Positions 1 to 7,171 of a stretch of DNA of 14,869 nucleotides are shown one piece after another. Source of the DNA: Desulfobacterales bacterium. Lineage in GTDB: Bacteria > Desulfobacterota > Desulfobacteria > Desulfobacterales > RPRI01. Position 1 is the stretch's first letter; every line of letters begins with the position of its first letter. Location of the stretch: assembly GCA_020052975.1 (NCBI GenBank), contig JAGVOC010000215.1, positions 1 through 14,869 of the forward strand. Direction: 5' to 3'. Below the pieces are notes generated by a model. That model was not told the origin of the DNA. It searched no databases and saw nothing but the letters and a program-made list of their open reading frames with translations. The translations under genes and the position numbers were made by a program.

Positions 1-96
1 GAATTCAGCATATGTTATGACTCTGTCATAGAAATTAAGATAGGTGGAATCCTTGTATTTGTCCGCTGCATTGTCAAGAAAGATTCCGAGATTCAT
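1..96 (-). CDS. AMP-forming acyl-CoA ligase, N-terminal fragment
   Basis: The first 32 codons of a minus-strand gene begin MNLGIFLDNAADKYKD and run off the left edge of the window. The pattern of an N-terminal helix (FLDNAADKYKD), a short strand (TYLNF) and then 'R-x-I-T-Y-A-E' is typical of the start of long-chain fatty-acid/acyl-CoA ligases, where 'lTYaEl' precedes the adenylation domain. A strong ribosome binding site (AGGAGG, 5 nt before the ATG) supports this start. Such enzymes convert a carboxylic acid, ATP and CoA to an acyl-CoA plus AMP. Its place downstream of the thiolase-like and dehydrogenase genes fits activation of the substrate that the cluster handles. Only the N-terminus is visible, so substrate class and completeness cannot be judged. 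Confidence 0.72.
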   Translation of the reverse strand, partial: MNLGIFLDNAADKYKDSTYLNFYDRVITYAEF

Positions 97-192
97 GATA
101 GCCTCCTGTGCTGTATATTAACATTATTGATTAGTCTCCCATTGAAAACTCTCGCTTTGTGGCGAAGATTTCAGATTGATCTTTTTACGCCA

Positions 193-287
193 AAAGGGTT
201 CAAGGGGTCCAGGAGTCAAGGGTTCAAGGATAAAATCGGGTTCTGTTTTTACTTGACCCCTTGACCCCTCGAATCCTTGGCCCCTCA
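193..287. repeat. Imperfect inverted repeat of CTTGACCCC-type units
   Basis: The left arm carries units such as GGGTTCAAGGGG and AGTCAAGGGTTCAAGG. The right arm carries their approximate complement (ACTTGACCCCTTGACCCC, then GAATCCTTGGCCCC), so the transcript could fold into a long imperfect hairpin. A similar arrangement occurs at about 2868-2947, so this is a dispersed intergenic repeat. It lies between the downstream thiolase-like gene and the ligase gene. Confidence 0.6.
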
Positions 288-311
288 AGCCATCGGATCC
301 AGCCGATGGCT
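288..311. other. Perfect 9-bp hairpin after the thiolase-like gene
   Basis: AGCCATCGG (288-296) pairs perfectly with CCGATGGCT (303-311) around a 6-nt loop, starting 10 bp past the thiolase-like stop codon. On the minus strand no T-run follows, so it is not a textbook intrinsic terminator. It may protect the 3' end or simply belong to the repeat next to it. Confidence 0.5.
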
Positions 312-321
312 GTTTATCTTA

Positions 322-1503
322 CTACCAGGGAACTTCTTTAGTTAATAATAAGAGAACCGTCCACATTGTTCCCCCGAAACCTGAAGCCATGGCCTGGTTT
401 ACGGGTTTATTAACCTGATGGTCACCTGCCTTACCCATTATTTGCAGTGCTGCTTCCGCTACGCGTATCATGGCTGTAGCGCCGATCGGATTTGAAGCTA
501 TGACACCGCCTGACGGGTTGACCGGAAAAGAACCATCCATTGTAATCTCATCGTTTTCGACCATTCTGATATGCTCGTCATTTTCGAGCAAAAGAAATTC
601 TCTCAGCCAGTCGAGGCCCCACCAGCTTGAAGGGTCATACATCTCAAACAGGTCAATTTCCCTCCGGGGATCTTTGATTCCATTTCTTTCATAAAGTTGT
701 TGTGCCGCGTATTTGTGGGTCGTCAGGTACGGGACGCCTCCGAAAATGCAAAACAATTCTTCCCTGTGGACTGTTATGTGATCTTTGATCCAGGCCGGCT
801 GTCTGCAAAGTTTTTTTGCTTTTTCTTCAGACGCAAAAATCATTGCACAAGCCCCGTCGCTCTGAGAGCACATGTGTATCATCCTTAATTCACCGACAAG
901 GGCCGGAGAGTTTTTTGCGAGATCGTCGGCCTGGTCGAATTCAAGTCCGAGTCTTCTGTGGGCTTTGTCATTTTTCATGGCATGTTTGTCCATGATAATC
1001 CGGTATTTCATGGAAGCTTTTTTGGCTCTTTCCTCTCCGAATTCTTCTATCAGATCCGCGGCTGTCATGCCTGTTAAGGCTCCGGTCTGAAGCTGGCGGC
1101 CCCAGAGGGGATCGGCCATGTTGGTTATTCCGCCTGTCGTATGACCTTCCTGCAGTTTTTCAAAACCTACAGCGAGTACTATGTCATGAAGACCTGATGC
1201 AACAAGGTGGTCGGCAGCGCAAACCAATGTCGCTCCGGTAGTGCCTCCCGTAGTAACCCTCAGAGTCTCCTTTCCGTATGCTCCTGTCCCGAGAGTGTGC
1301 CATAAGTCAGGCTGATGAATCATTTCGAACAATTCCATGTTTCCATGAACAATGCAGTCCACCTCATCTATTGTTATCCCTGCCTGCTTCAAGGCAGCGG
1401 AAACCGCTTCATGTATCATTTCGGGCTGATTTACGTCTTCACGGTGACTCGAATATACTGTCTGCCCGACTCCTATGATTCCGACGTTTCTATTTTTTTT
1501 CAT
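322..1503 (-). CDS. Thiolase-fold protein lacking the catalytic Cys
   Basis: A 393-aa protein of the SCP-x/thiolase family, counted from the ATG at 1503. That ATG has a GGGAGAAAGG-type ribosome binding site; an upstream in-frame ATG at 1524 would overlap the previous gene by 10 bp and has no such site. Family landmarks are the N-terminal 'VGIIGVGQTVYS' (7-18), 'SDGACAMIFAS' (215-225) and the C-terminal 'VNPSGGVIASNPIGAT' (328-343). At the nucleophile position, where thiolases read NNC-A-T-G, this protein reads TTGG-T-T-G, so Gly87 replaces the Cys. In the GHP motif His is replaced by Asn338 (SNP), and the terminal Cys motif reads ASGFGG. Claisen thiolysis is therefore doubtful; a retro-aldolase role (as in the Ltp2 branch of the superfamily), a non-catalytic subunit or another CoA-ester activity is possible. 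It lies 11 bp downstream of a second thiolase-like gene, and the two probably form a hetero-oligomer. Confidence 0.85.
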   Translation of the reverse strand: MKKNRNVGIIGVGQTVYSSHREDVNQPEMIHEAVSAALKQAGITIDEVDCIVHGNMELFEMIHQPDLWHTLGTGAYGKETLRVTTGGTTGATLVCAADHLVASGLHDIVLAVGFEKLQEGHTTGGITNMADPLWGRQLQTGALTGMTAADLIEEFGEERAKKASMKYRIIMDKHAMKNDKAHRRLGLEFDQADDLAKNSPALVGELRMIHMCSQSDGACAMIFASEEKAKKLCRQPAWIKDHITVHREELFCIFGGVPYLTTHKYAAQQLYERNGIKDPRREIDLFEMYDPSSWWGLDWLREFLLLENDEHIRMVENDEITMDGSFPVNPSGGVIASNPIGATAMIRVAEAALQIMGKAGDHQVNKPVNQAMASGFGGTMWTVLLLLTKEVPW

Positions 1504-1514
1504 TGCCTTTCTCC

Positions 1515-2663
1515 CTAGTCGCATTCGAGAATTATAACGGTATGAAACTGCCCCGCCGGACCCATAACGCCGTGCGCAAGAGCGGTTTTTGCGTCTTTAA
1601 CCTGTCTTTCTCCTGCCTGGCCGGTTAGCTGCAAAACCGCCTCTGCCGAACGGACTAGTCCTCCTAAGATAAGAGGATTTCCGGCAAGCATTCCGCCTGA
1701 AGGATTTACCTTGAATTTATCCGGTCCGCCGGATTCAAGCCACTTTGCCCCTTTGCCTTCATCACAGATACCGAGTCCTTCAATCCACATCGGGTGTTGG
1801 TACGCATACTGGTCAGATATCTCTATTACGTCGAATGCATGGCGCGGGTCTTTTATTCCTGCCCTGTCATATGCGCGCTGAGCCGCCTTTTTGAGGGCAA
1901 AATTTGAGGCAAGATCCCTGTCGCCCAGAAAGAATCTGTCCATGCAATTCCCGACTCCCTTTATCCAGATCGGATTTTTCGTGATTTCCCTCGACCTTTT
2001 TTCCGAGGCCAGTATCATGCCAACCGCCCCGTCCGAAACAGGATAGGCGTGAAGCTGGCGGATCGGGTCAGCAAGCATAGGTGACTTCAGCACCTCTTCT
2101 TTTGACACGGGCTTTATTTCAGGCGTGAAAGGATTATTTGCTGCATTGCAGCGAGCCCGGACGACAACATCAGCAAGATGTTCGTCTGATATTCCTGATT
2201 TTTCGGCATAGGCCTGAGCCTGGAGTCCGGCAGCAACGCAAAAGTCCATTCCCACGGGCCGGGTATAAAAGGGATCAAAAGCGAGGTGAGTTACCATGTT
2301 CCGGCTTTTCCCCTGTGATTCCTTGCAGTGACCGATTATCAGAACAAGATCGGTGTGCCCCGACATTATTGCCGCAAGGCCATAATAGATGGCCTGAGCG
2401 CCTTCCTGGGCCACTTTCTCCTCACATCTTAAATGGGCTCCGAGAACATCCGTCATTGCGTTGTCAGAAATTGTACGGGCGTCAAAAATATCGTCTGAAA
2501 CGCTTATGGACGTATTGATGCCGTTTTGTTTTGAAAAATCGAGGCCGGTCTGTTCAAGCAGAGATTCAAGGACCTCCAGCGCCATTCCCTGAAACCGCTG
2601 CTGCCATTTGTCACGCTCGTATGTGGTTTGCGCTACGGCGCATATTGCCACTCTGTTTCCCAT
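1515..2663 (-). CDS. Second thiolase-fold protein, also Cys-less
   Basis: A 382-aa thiolase-superfamily protein (SCP-x-like). Visible landmarks are 'NRVAICAVAQTTYERD' near the N-terminus, 'YPVSDGAVGMILASEKRS' (207-224), 'VNPSGGMLAGNPLILGG' (319-335) and a C-terminal 'ALAHGVMGPAGQFHTVIIL'. The segment that normally carries the nucleophilic Cys reads VAQEGAQA, with Gly88 in its place. The GHP His is again Asn (GNP, Asn329), and a His (364) sits roughly where the C-terminal Cys would be. The protein is clearly related to, but diverged from, the gene 11 bp downstream, so the pair looks like an old duplication working as a complex. A small DUF35/OB-fold acyl-CoA-binding partner, common beside SCP-x-like thiolases, is not present in the window. 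Start ATG at 2663; an AAGGAGC-type ribosome binding site lies just upstream. Confidence 0.85.
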   Translation of the reverse strand: MGNRVAICAVAQTTYERDKWQQRFQGMALEVLESLLEQTGLDFSKQNGINTSISVSDDIFDARTISDNAMTDVLGAHLRCEEKVAQEGAQAIYYGLAAIMSGHTDLVLIIGHCKESQGKSRNMVTHLAFDPFYTRPVGMDFCVAAGLQAQAYAEKSGISDEHLADVVVRARCNAANNPFTPEIKPVSKEEVLKSPMLADPIRQLHAYPVSDGAVGMILASEKRSREITKNPIWIKGVGNCMDRFFLGDRDLASNFALKKAAQRAYDRAGIKDPRHAFDVIEISDQYAYQHPMWIEGLGICDEGKGAKWLESGGPDKFKVNPSGGMLAGNPLILGGLVRSAEAVLQLTGQAGERQVKDAKTALAHGVMGPAGQFHTVIILECD

Positions 2664-2735
2664 AAATGCTCCTTATCGACCTTTGCATAACACCCCCTTT
2701 TGCCCGATTTATTTAAAGACTTGGTTTCTGGTCTC

Positions 2736-2789
2736 TGGTTTGTAGTTTCTGGTTTTTTCTTTTAACCAGGAACCAGTAACTATAAACCA
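2736..2789. repeat. TGGTTT-type imperfect hairpin repeat
   Basis: TGGTTTGTAGTTTCTGGTT (2736-2754) is complementary to 2771-2789 at 17 of 19 positions, with a 16-nt T/C-rich loop. The flanks (from 2722) continue as GGTTTCTGGTCTCTGG-like units. This is a low-complexity intergenic repeat, not a gene, in the 295-bp gap between the PHP and thiolase-like genes. Confidence 0.6.
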
Positions 2790-2867
2790 TGAACTTAAGC
2801 CTTAATTATCGCCTTCCTTGAACTTGAGCAAAACTGGATGTTCTTCAAAGGTCTCCTTTTAAATAAT

Positions 2868-2947
2868 TGTAAAGGGTTCAAGTGGAAATCAAATCTTGCC
2901 GGGATGCTTTTAACTTGAATCCTTGATCCCTTGAATCCTCGACCCCT
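2868..2947. repeat. Second copy of the CTTGA-CCC inverted repeat
   Basis: AAAGGGTTCAAG at the left and ACTTGAATCCTTGATCCC, TTGAATCCTCGACCCC at the right recapitulate the arrangement at 193-287: a GGGTTCAAG arm, a spacer of some tens of bases, then CTTGA-x-CCC units. Both copies sit just after a minus-strand stop codon, in gaps of the catabolic cluster. Confidence 0.55.
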
Positions 2948-2958
2948 TTTGTTACAAA

Positions 2959-3510
2959 TTAACCTACATAACAATTCCAGAATTTTCCCCGCTTGATTGC
3001 CCTTATGATGCTGTCCTTATCCCTCCTGCAATCCATCTCTACCCACGCCCTGCCGCATCCGGATCTGGTATGAGAATCGTCCGAAGCAACTTTTGAATAC
3101 GGAATCCGGGGCGTATCAAATTCAGGAGTTTTAAAGCCCTTTGTAGTTATTTCAATCGCATCGATTGGAAAACGCTTTGCGACTGAAGTTATACGCTCAA
3201 TAACCTTTGGGACGGGCAGGTCGAGATCTGCGGGATGGTTGAATATATGAAGAACCTCCTTATCGCCTTCTATCCGGTTGATGTGAACGTATCCTTTTTC
3301 AAAAACTGTCATTTCAACTCCGGTAAATATGAGGAGTTTTGTTGTTAAATGGTTTACATCGTCATAGCATCCCTGTCTCAAAAGATGATCATGATCGGTT
3401 AAAGCTATAAAGTCGAACCCGAGGTTTTCATAGACATTTGCCGCTTCTGAAACCGACAGGCTTCCGTCGGAACAGGTTGTATGAACGTGCAATGCGCCTT
3501 TTAAAAGCAT
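2959..3510 (-). CDS. PHP-domain metal-dependent phosphoesterase-like protein
   Basis: A 183-aa single-domain PHP protein. The metal-binding motifs are in the usual order: HVH (8-10) with TTCSDG, TDHDH (38-42), a Glu in 'TGVEM' (66), NHPAD (91-95) and SDDSH (143-147). PHP proteins bind two or three metal ions and hydrolyse phosphoesters (histidinol phosphatase, nucleoside phosphatases, oligonucleotide exonucleases). At this length there is no accessory domain, and the substrate cannot be read from sequence. It begins 21 bp after the TetR stop codon, so it is probably in the same transcript. No link to acyl-CoA chemistry is obvious, so it may be a passenger gene or act on a nucleotide or CoA-derived phosphate. 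Only a weak AAGG ribosome binding site precedes the ATG. Confidence 0.85.
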   Translation of the reverse strand: MLLKGALHVHTTCSDGSLSVSEAANVYENLGFDFIALTDHDHLLRQGCYDDVNHLTTKLLIFTGVEMTVFEKGYVHINRIEGDKEVLHIFNHPADLDLPVPKVIERITSVAKRFPIDAIEITTKGFKTPEFDTPRIPYSKVASDDSHTRSGCGRAWVEMDCRRDKDSIIRAIKRGKFWNCYVG

Positions 3511-3531
3511 ATCTTTATTGATACCTTACTC

Positions 3532-4203
3532 TTACTGCCCGGAAAGGTTGTTTATTCCGCCAAGGATGAAGGCAACAGTATCATTGCTGATTGTTTTCAT
3601 CTCTTTTGAACGGTCCTGCCATATGAGAAAATGATAAGCGATTCTCTCGTACATTCCGAGTATGCTTACAGCCATTATTTCTGCAGAAAGAGCGCTCTGA
3701 TAATTTGAGCTTCTGTTGTCGCTCAATCTTACAAGTGCCTCCTGAACGTCTGCTATGAGTTTGTCAAAAATTTGCCTGCGGTGTTCTTCAACAAGATTGC
3801 TTCTTCCCATCGACTCTTTAAAAAGAATGGCCAACTTTTCCGGATGTTTTAGGCAGAATTCTTCGAAAAAAACATGCCCGGCGCTCTTTATTCCATCCAA
3901 GGAAAAATCTGCTTTAATGAATTCTGAACCAAGCAACTCTCTTAATTCAAAGCTTATTTTATCCAGAAGGTGCACAAGAAGGTCTTCCTTGTTTTTGAAA
4001 TAGAAATAAAGTGTTCCAACAGAGACTTCAGCGGAATCTGCGATTCTTTCCATGCTGGCCTGGAGGTATCCTTCGCGGGCAAAGAGTAATTCGGCAGCCG
4101 ATAAAATACTCTCGTACCTGTGTTCACGCTCCCGTTGCCTTCTTAAAGCGGTTTTGGATAAAGAGTTGTTTTCGGCAGATTCTGGTGTTTTGCTTTTTTT
4201 CAT
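3532..4203 (-). CDS. TetR-family transcriptional regulator
   Basis: A 223-aa protein counted from the ATG at 4203, which has GGAG six bases upstream; a second in-frame ATG at 4215 lacks a better site. The N-terminal DNA-binding domain is classic TetR: helix 'ESILSAAELLFAREGYLQASMERIADSAEVSVGTLYFYFKNKEDLL' spans about 31-75, with the recognition helix around SVGTLYFYF (61-69). The C-terminal ligand-binding half is diverged, as usual. A basic, charged N-terminal tail (RRQREREHR) precedes the fold. It lies 25 bp after the second dehydrogenase gene and before the PHP gene, so it is likely co-transcribed. It could act as an acyl-CoA-responsive repressor of the cluster, as TetR proteins of fatty-acid and aromatic acid pathways do. 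A candidate operator is the palindrome at 6947-6968. Confidence 0.92.
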   Translation of the reverse strand: MKKSKTPESAENNSLSKTALRRQREREHRYESILSAAELLFAREGYLQASMERIADSAEVSVGTLYFYFKNKEDLLVHLLDKISFELRELLGSEFIKADFSLDGIKSAGHVFFEEFCLKHPEKLAILFKESMGRSNLVEEHRRQIFDKLIADVQEALVRLSDNRSSNYQSALSAEIMAVSILGMYERIAYHFLIWQDRSKEMKTISNDTVAFILGGINNLSGQ

Positions 4204-4228
4204 TTTTATCTCCATAAAAAATCAGGCA

Positions 4229-5359
4229 TTAAGCTCCTATTGCTGCATCTCCGATTTTTACCCTGGAAATTTCAGTGGAAGTCCCGGCTATCTGATTGTA
4301 TTTTGCGCATCTGTAAGCCCTTTCCGCAGGATTTCCTGAAATATATCCTTCACCTGAAAGTATCTGGAGTGCCCATCCTGAAACTTTTTCAGCAGCTTCG
4401 GTGCAAAACACTTTGGCACAATAAGTCAAAACCTCGGCTTCCCTGTTTTTCCCTTCTGCCGCACAAACAGCCCTGTATGCAAAAAGCTGAGAGGTCTGGA
4501 AAAGGGTAAGCATTTCGGCGAGCTTGAAACCAACTTCCTGATAAGCAATAACAGGTTTTCCACCGGTTTTATGGGTTTTTGCATATGCCCTTGCTGATTC
4601 AAATGATGATTTCATCATTCCAAGACATGATCCGAGGATTATCTGGTTTTCCCAAATCCTCAGGGTGGTTAATATGGATTTATCTTCAAATGGTCCGATA
4701 ACCTGGTCTTCATTTATTTGGCAGTTCTCAATGGTCAATCCTGAAATGACTACGCCATCGAACCCGATGGTTTCAAGACGTTTTCCCGGTATTAATCCTT
4801 TAATTCCCTTTTCGACGATAAAAAGGGCTGGCTTGTTTTCCATCATTCCGGCAACAGCAGTAAAATCGGCAACCGGACCGTTTATTACATAATTCTTAGC
4901 CCCGGATATTTTGATAAAGCCGTTTTTTCTAACACCGTTTGTTGCCATTGGGTCATTATCTATGTTCATGGTTTTTTCAGAAAGGGCAACAGCTCCGAGC
5001 TTTTTGCCGTCAAGAACGGGCGAAAGCCATTTTGCTTTCTGTTCTTCGTTTCCAAAAGTGCTTATGATTCTTCCGAAAAGCCTCGTGCTCATTTCAACTG
5101 ATAAGAAAAGGGACGGGGAATGGGAGGAGACAATTTCCATCGCACCCATCATGGCGCACAAACCGGGAATATCCTTACCCTGAACTATTCCGAGTTTTAA
5201 ATATGAAGTTTTTGCAAGACGGCCCAAAGCTTCCCGGACCAGGGATTCAGCAGAAAGGGGATCTTTTTCTTCCAGAGTTCTTTCCCAGGCGAGCCCAAGT
5301 ATTATCTCGTTTATTTCTTTAAAAAGCATCAGCTCTTGTTGTGTGAAGTCGAAATTCAT
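4229..5359 (-). CDS. Diverged acyl-CoA dehydrogenase family protein
   Basis: A 376-aa protein counted from ATG 5359 (TAGGAG, 5 nt upstream); a start at 5419 would add 20 residues unlike the family. Acyl-CoA dehydrogenase features are the N-terminal helical part (MNFDFTQQELMLFKE), 'FGNEEQKAKWLSPVLDG' (102-118), the FAD/substrate strand 'ISGAKNYVINGPVADFTAVAG' (151-171) and the C-terminal helix bundle ending 'AGTSTEISRVKIG' (358-370). The usual LTEPxAGSD flavin-contact motif is degraded to LSEKTMNIDND. The MCAD-type catalytic Glu (YEGT) is Ala358. A Glu occurs at the isovaleryl-CoA dehydrogenase-type helix position (RIWEN, Glu237), so it may still be active, or it may be a partner subunit of the upstream, more canonical dehydrogenase. 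The gap to that gene is 107 bp. Confidence 0.88.
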   Translation of the reverse strand: MNFDFTQQELMLFKEINEIILGLAWERTLEEKDPLSAESLVREALGRLAKTSYLKLGIVQGKDIPGLCAMMGAMEIVSSHSPSLFLSVEMSTRLFGRIISTFGNEEQKAKWLSPVLDGKKLGAVALSEKTMNIDNDPMATNGVRKNGFIKISGAKNYVINGPVADFTAVAGMMENKPALFIVEKGIKGLIPGKRLETIGFDGVVISGLTIENCQINEDQVIGPFEDKSILTTLRIWENQIILGSCLGMMKSSFESARAYAKTHKTGGKPVIAYQEVGFKLAEMLTLFQTSQLFAYRAVCAAEGKNREAEVLTYCAKVFCTEAAEKVSGWALQILSGEGYISGNPAERAYRCAKYNQIAGTSTEISRVKIGDAAIGA

Positions 5360-5466
5360 ATGTGCTCCTATATACTTTACATAGCTGTTCAGGTGTTTAG
5401 GCTGAAGGCTATAAACCATCCCGAAAAGCAGCTACCTTAAGTCTATCCACCTGAGTATCTACTACT

Positions 5467-6609
5467 TTATATTAATTTGGATATAATCATTTTCTGGATA
5501 TCTGAAGTTCCGCCGCCTATGGGAGCAAGCCTGCTGTCACGGAAAATTCTCTCAACATCATATTCATGGCAATAGCCGTAACCGCCATGTATAAGAACTG
5601 CGTCGAATGTCGGAGCCATGCTCCAGTCTCCGACATAAAGCTTTGCAACAGCCGCTTCAAGATGATTCAAAGGACGTCCCTGGTCCTTGCACCAGGCGAT
5701 TCTGTAGACAAGCGAGCGGGCGGCTTCTCCGAATATCCTGATATCGGCGAGTTTGTGTTTTATGGCCTGGAACTGGGCGATCGGCCGCCCGAACTGTACC
5801 CGGCCTTTGGCATACTGGGCGCATTTTTTAAGAAGGTAAGTTGCAGATCCTACAAACGGAGCAAGGAGCGCGCTGCGGTCCCACTCAACCGTCTGCATGG
5901 CCATTAAAAATCCATCACCTTCATTCCCGAGCAGGTTTTCTGCCGGAATTTCGCAGTTCTGAAAAATGAGTTCAGAAGTGTGCGATGTCCTTACCCCCAT
6001 TTTTATCAATGGAGGGCCTGCTGAAAATCCTTTTGTCCCTTTTTCAACTATAAAAGCGGAAATGCCGGCGTGCTGAAGTTCCGGACGGGTTTTGGCATAT
6101 ATAACCGCAACGTCCGCTATGGGGCCGTTTGTGATAAACATCTTGTTCCCGTTTAATAGATATTTATCCCCCTTTTTTTCTGCCGTGGTTGTCATTGAGG
6201 CAACATCCGAACCGGCATCGGGCTCTGTCAAACCCATGCAGCCTATCCATTCGCCGGATGCGAGCTTCGGGATGAATTTTTGCTTCTGAGTTTCTGTGCC
6301 GTGGCGGAATATTGTATCTGCGCAAAGGAATGTATGGGCGCCGTACGCAAGGGTAAGCCCGCCGTCAACTCCGGCTTCACCAAGCGCTTCTCCGGCAAGG
6401 ACAGTTGTAATTACATCAGCACCGCCGCCGCCCAGTTCCTCCGGAAAATGAAGGCCTAAAATTCCGAATTCCCCGAGCTTTTTGAATGATTCAAAGTCAA
6501 ACTCACCCTTGAGGTCGTGTTCCCGGACTCTTGGAACAATCTCCTTCTTTGCGAACCGGACGACCTCCTGCTTGAACATGAGCTGTTCTTTTGTAAAATC
6601 AAAATCCAT
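5467..6609 (-). CDS. Acyl-CoA dehydrogenase
   Basis: A 380-aa flavoprotein counted from ATG 6609, preceded by GGAGG; the reading frame stays open 38 codons upstream but that stretch runs through a hairpin repeat and is unlike the family. Order of landmarks: N-terminal helices (MDFDFTKEQLMFKQEV), 'LGLHFPEELGGGGAD' (51-65), 'GCMGLTEPDAGSDVASM' (123-139), 'LNGNKMFITNGPIADV' (152-167), 'GRVQFGRPIAQFQAIKHKLAD' (269-289) and 'IHGGYGYCHEYDVERIFRD' (340-358). It should oxidise an acyl-CoA to the 2,3-enoyl-CoA and pass electrons to ETF. The C-terminal MCAD-type base is Gly366 (GGGTS). The isovaleryl-CoA dehydrogenase-type helix position carries Asp244 (VEWDR) where Glu is usual. It is the first gene of the catabolic cluster and probably the main oxidising enzyme; the substrate is unknown. 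Confidence 0.95.
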   Translation of the reverse strand: MDFDFTKEQLMFKQEVVRFAKKEIVPRVREHDLKGEFDFESFKKLGEFGILGLHFPEELGGGGADVITTVLAGEALGEAGVDGGLTLAYGAHTFLCADTIFRHGTETQKQKFIPKLASGEWIGCMGLTEPDAGSDVASMTTTAEKKGDKYLLNGNKMFITNGPIADVAVIYAKTRPELQHAGISAFIVEKGTKGFSAGPPLIKMGVRTSHTSELIFQNCEIPAENLLGNEGDGFLMAMQTVEWDRSALLAPFVGSATYLLKKCAQYAKGRVQFGRPIAQFQAIKHKLADIRIFGEAARSLVYRIAWCKDQGRPLNHLEAAVAKLYVGDWSMAPTFDAVLIHGGYGYCHEYDVERIFRDSRLAPIGGGTSDIQKMIISKLI

Positions 6610-6626
6610 TATTCCTCCGTATATGA

Positions 6627-6883
6627 TACCTTCGTAAAAAGTCAAAAAACGACTTTTTGCTTGGCGGGAAAGGGCTTTCCCTCTCCCGCCGCTTGAAATA
6701 AATTCAAGCGTTTCCACCCTCACCCCAGTCCGGGGTTTAATCGCCCTCGGCCTGCTGATGGACTTTTAAAGAGTCCATCATATATAAGCGATACAGAATC
6801 AGAGTGCTGACAGATGTGACATCTGATGGTTTCGTAAAAAGCATATAATTCCGTCACTTGCGTGAAAATCCGGACTTTTCACG
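6627..6883. repeat. Nest of hairpin repeats (TTCGTAAAAAG family)
   Basis: Part of a 562-bp stretch without a convincing gene. It contains: AAAAAGTC...GACTTTTT near 6632-6658; GGCGGGA/TCCCGCC (6663-6669, 6684-6690); CGCTTGAA/TTCAAGCG (6690-6697, 6703-6710); TGATGGACT/AGTCCATCA (6756-6764, 6772-6780); CAGATG/CATCTG (6811-6816, 6820-6825); and CGTGAAAA/TTTTCACG (6861-6868, 6876-6883). TTCGTAAAAAG occurs twice, near 6628 and 6830, about 200 bp apart. It looks like stacked REP/MITE-type repeats in the leader of the dehydrogenase gene. Confidence 0.65.
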
Positions 6884-6915
6884 GGATCATCGATTCCAAT
6901 CAGATTGTAAGATTG

Positions 6916-6945
6916 TATATAAAGAAAGGTGTGCATTGAAGTCAA
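6916..6945 (-). promoter_or_regulatory. Candidate promoter of the catabolic cluster
   Basis: Read on the minus strand, TTGACT (6945-6940) is followed after 18 nt by TATATA (6921-6916). Transcription from here would give a leader of about 300 nt containing the hairpin nest before the first dehydrogenase ATG. It is supported only by motif match and by the adjoining palindrome. Confidence 0.35.
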
Positions 6946-6946
6946 G

Positions 6947-6968
6947 TATAATTATGAAGCTAATTATA
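6947..6968. promoter_or_regulatory. Palindromic operator candidate
   Basis: TATAATTA (6947-6954), six bases, then TAATTATA (6961-6968) form a perfect 8+8 bp palindrome directly upstream of the -35-like box. Just beyond it TTCGAA occurs twice, spaced by 12 bases (6971-6976, 6989-6994). Size and symmetry suit a dimeric TetR regulator, and a TetR gene is in the cluster. The assignment is inference. Confidence 0.4.
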
Positions 6969-7118
6969 AATTCGAATAAGATTCAATGTTCGAAGATATT
7001 TTAAATGCCCGGCAAGAAAAGAATAGGATGATGAATCAAAATCCGGACGCCGACATAACCCGCCGGGGGCTCAACAAGGAGGTGGTTAAAAGCACGTTTA
7101 ACTCAAATACCGCCATAG

Positions 7119-7143
7119 AAAAAGGCCACACCGGGTTCCCGGT
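7119..7143 (-). terminator. Possible intrinsic terminator after the RelE/ParE gene
   Basis: On the minus strand ACCGGG-AA-CCCGGT (7143-7130) forms a tight GC-rich stem, and a run of five T (7123-7119) follows 6 nt later. It lies about 30 bp past the toxin stop codon. The gap between stem and T-run is longer than ideal. Confidence 0.35.
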
Positions 7144-7171
7144 CAGAGTTCATGATGTTGTTCGCACTTTT

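Noticed and set aside
6620..6650. TTGACT...TATACG promoter directly before the first dehydrogenase gene
   Set aside because: Transcription would begin inside the ribosome binding site, leaving no usable leader.
6609..6723. Extended N-terminus of the first dehydrogenase
   Set aside because: The extra 38 codons lie in hairpin repeats, and the ATG at 6609 has a strong GGAGG site and starts the conserved family sequence.
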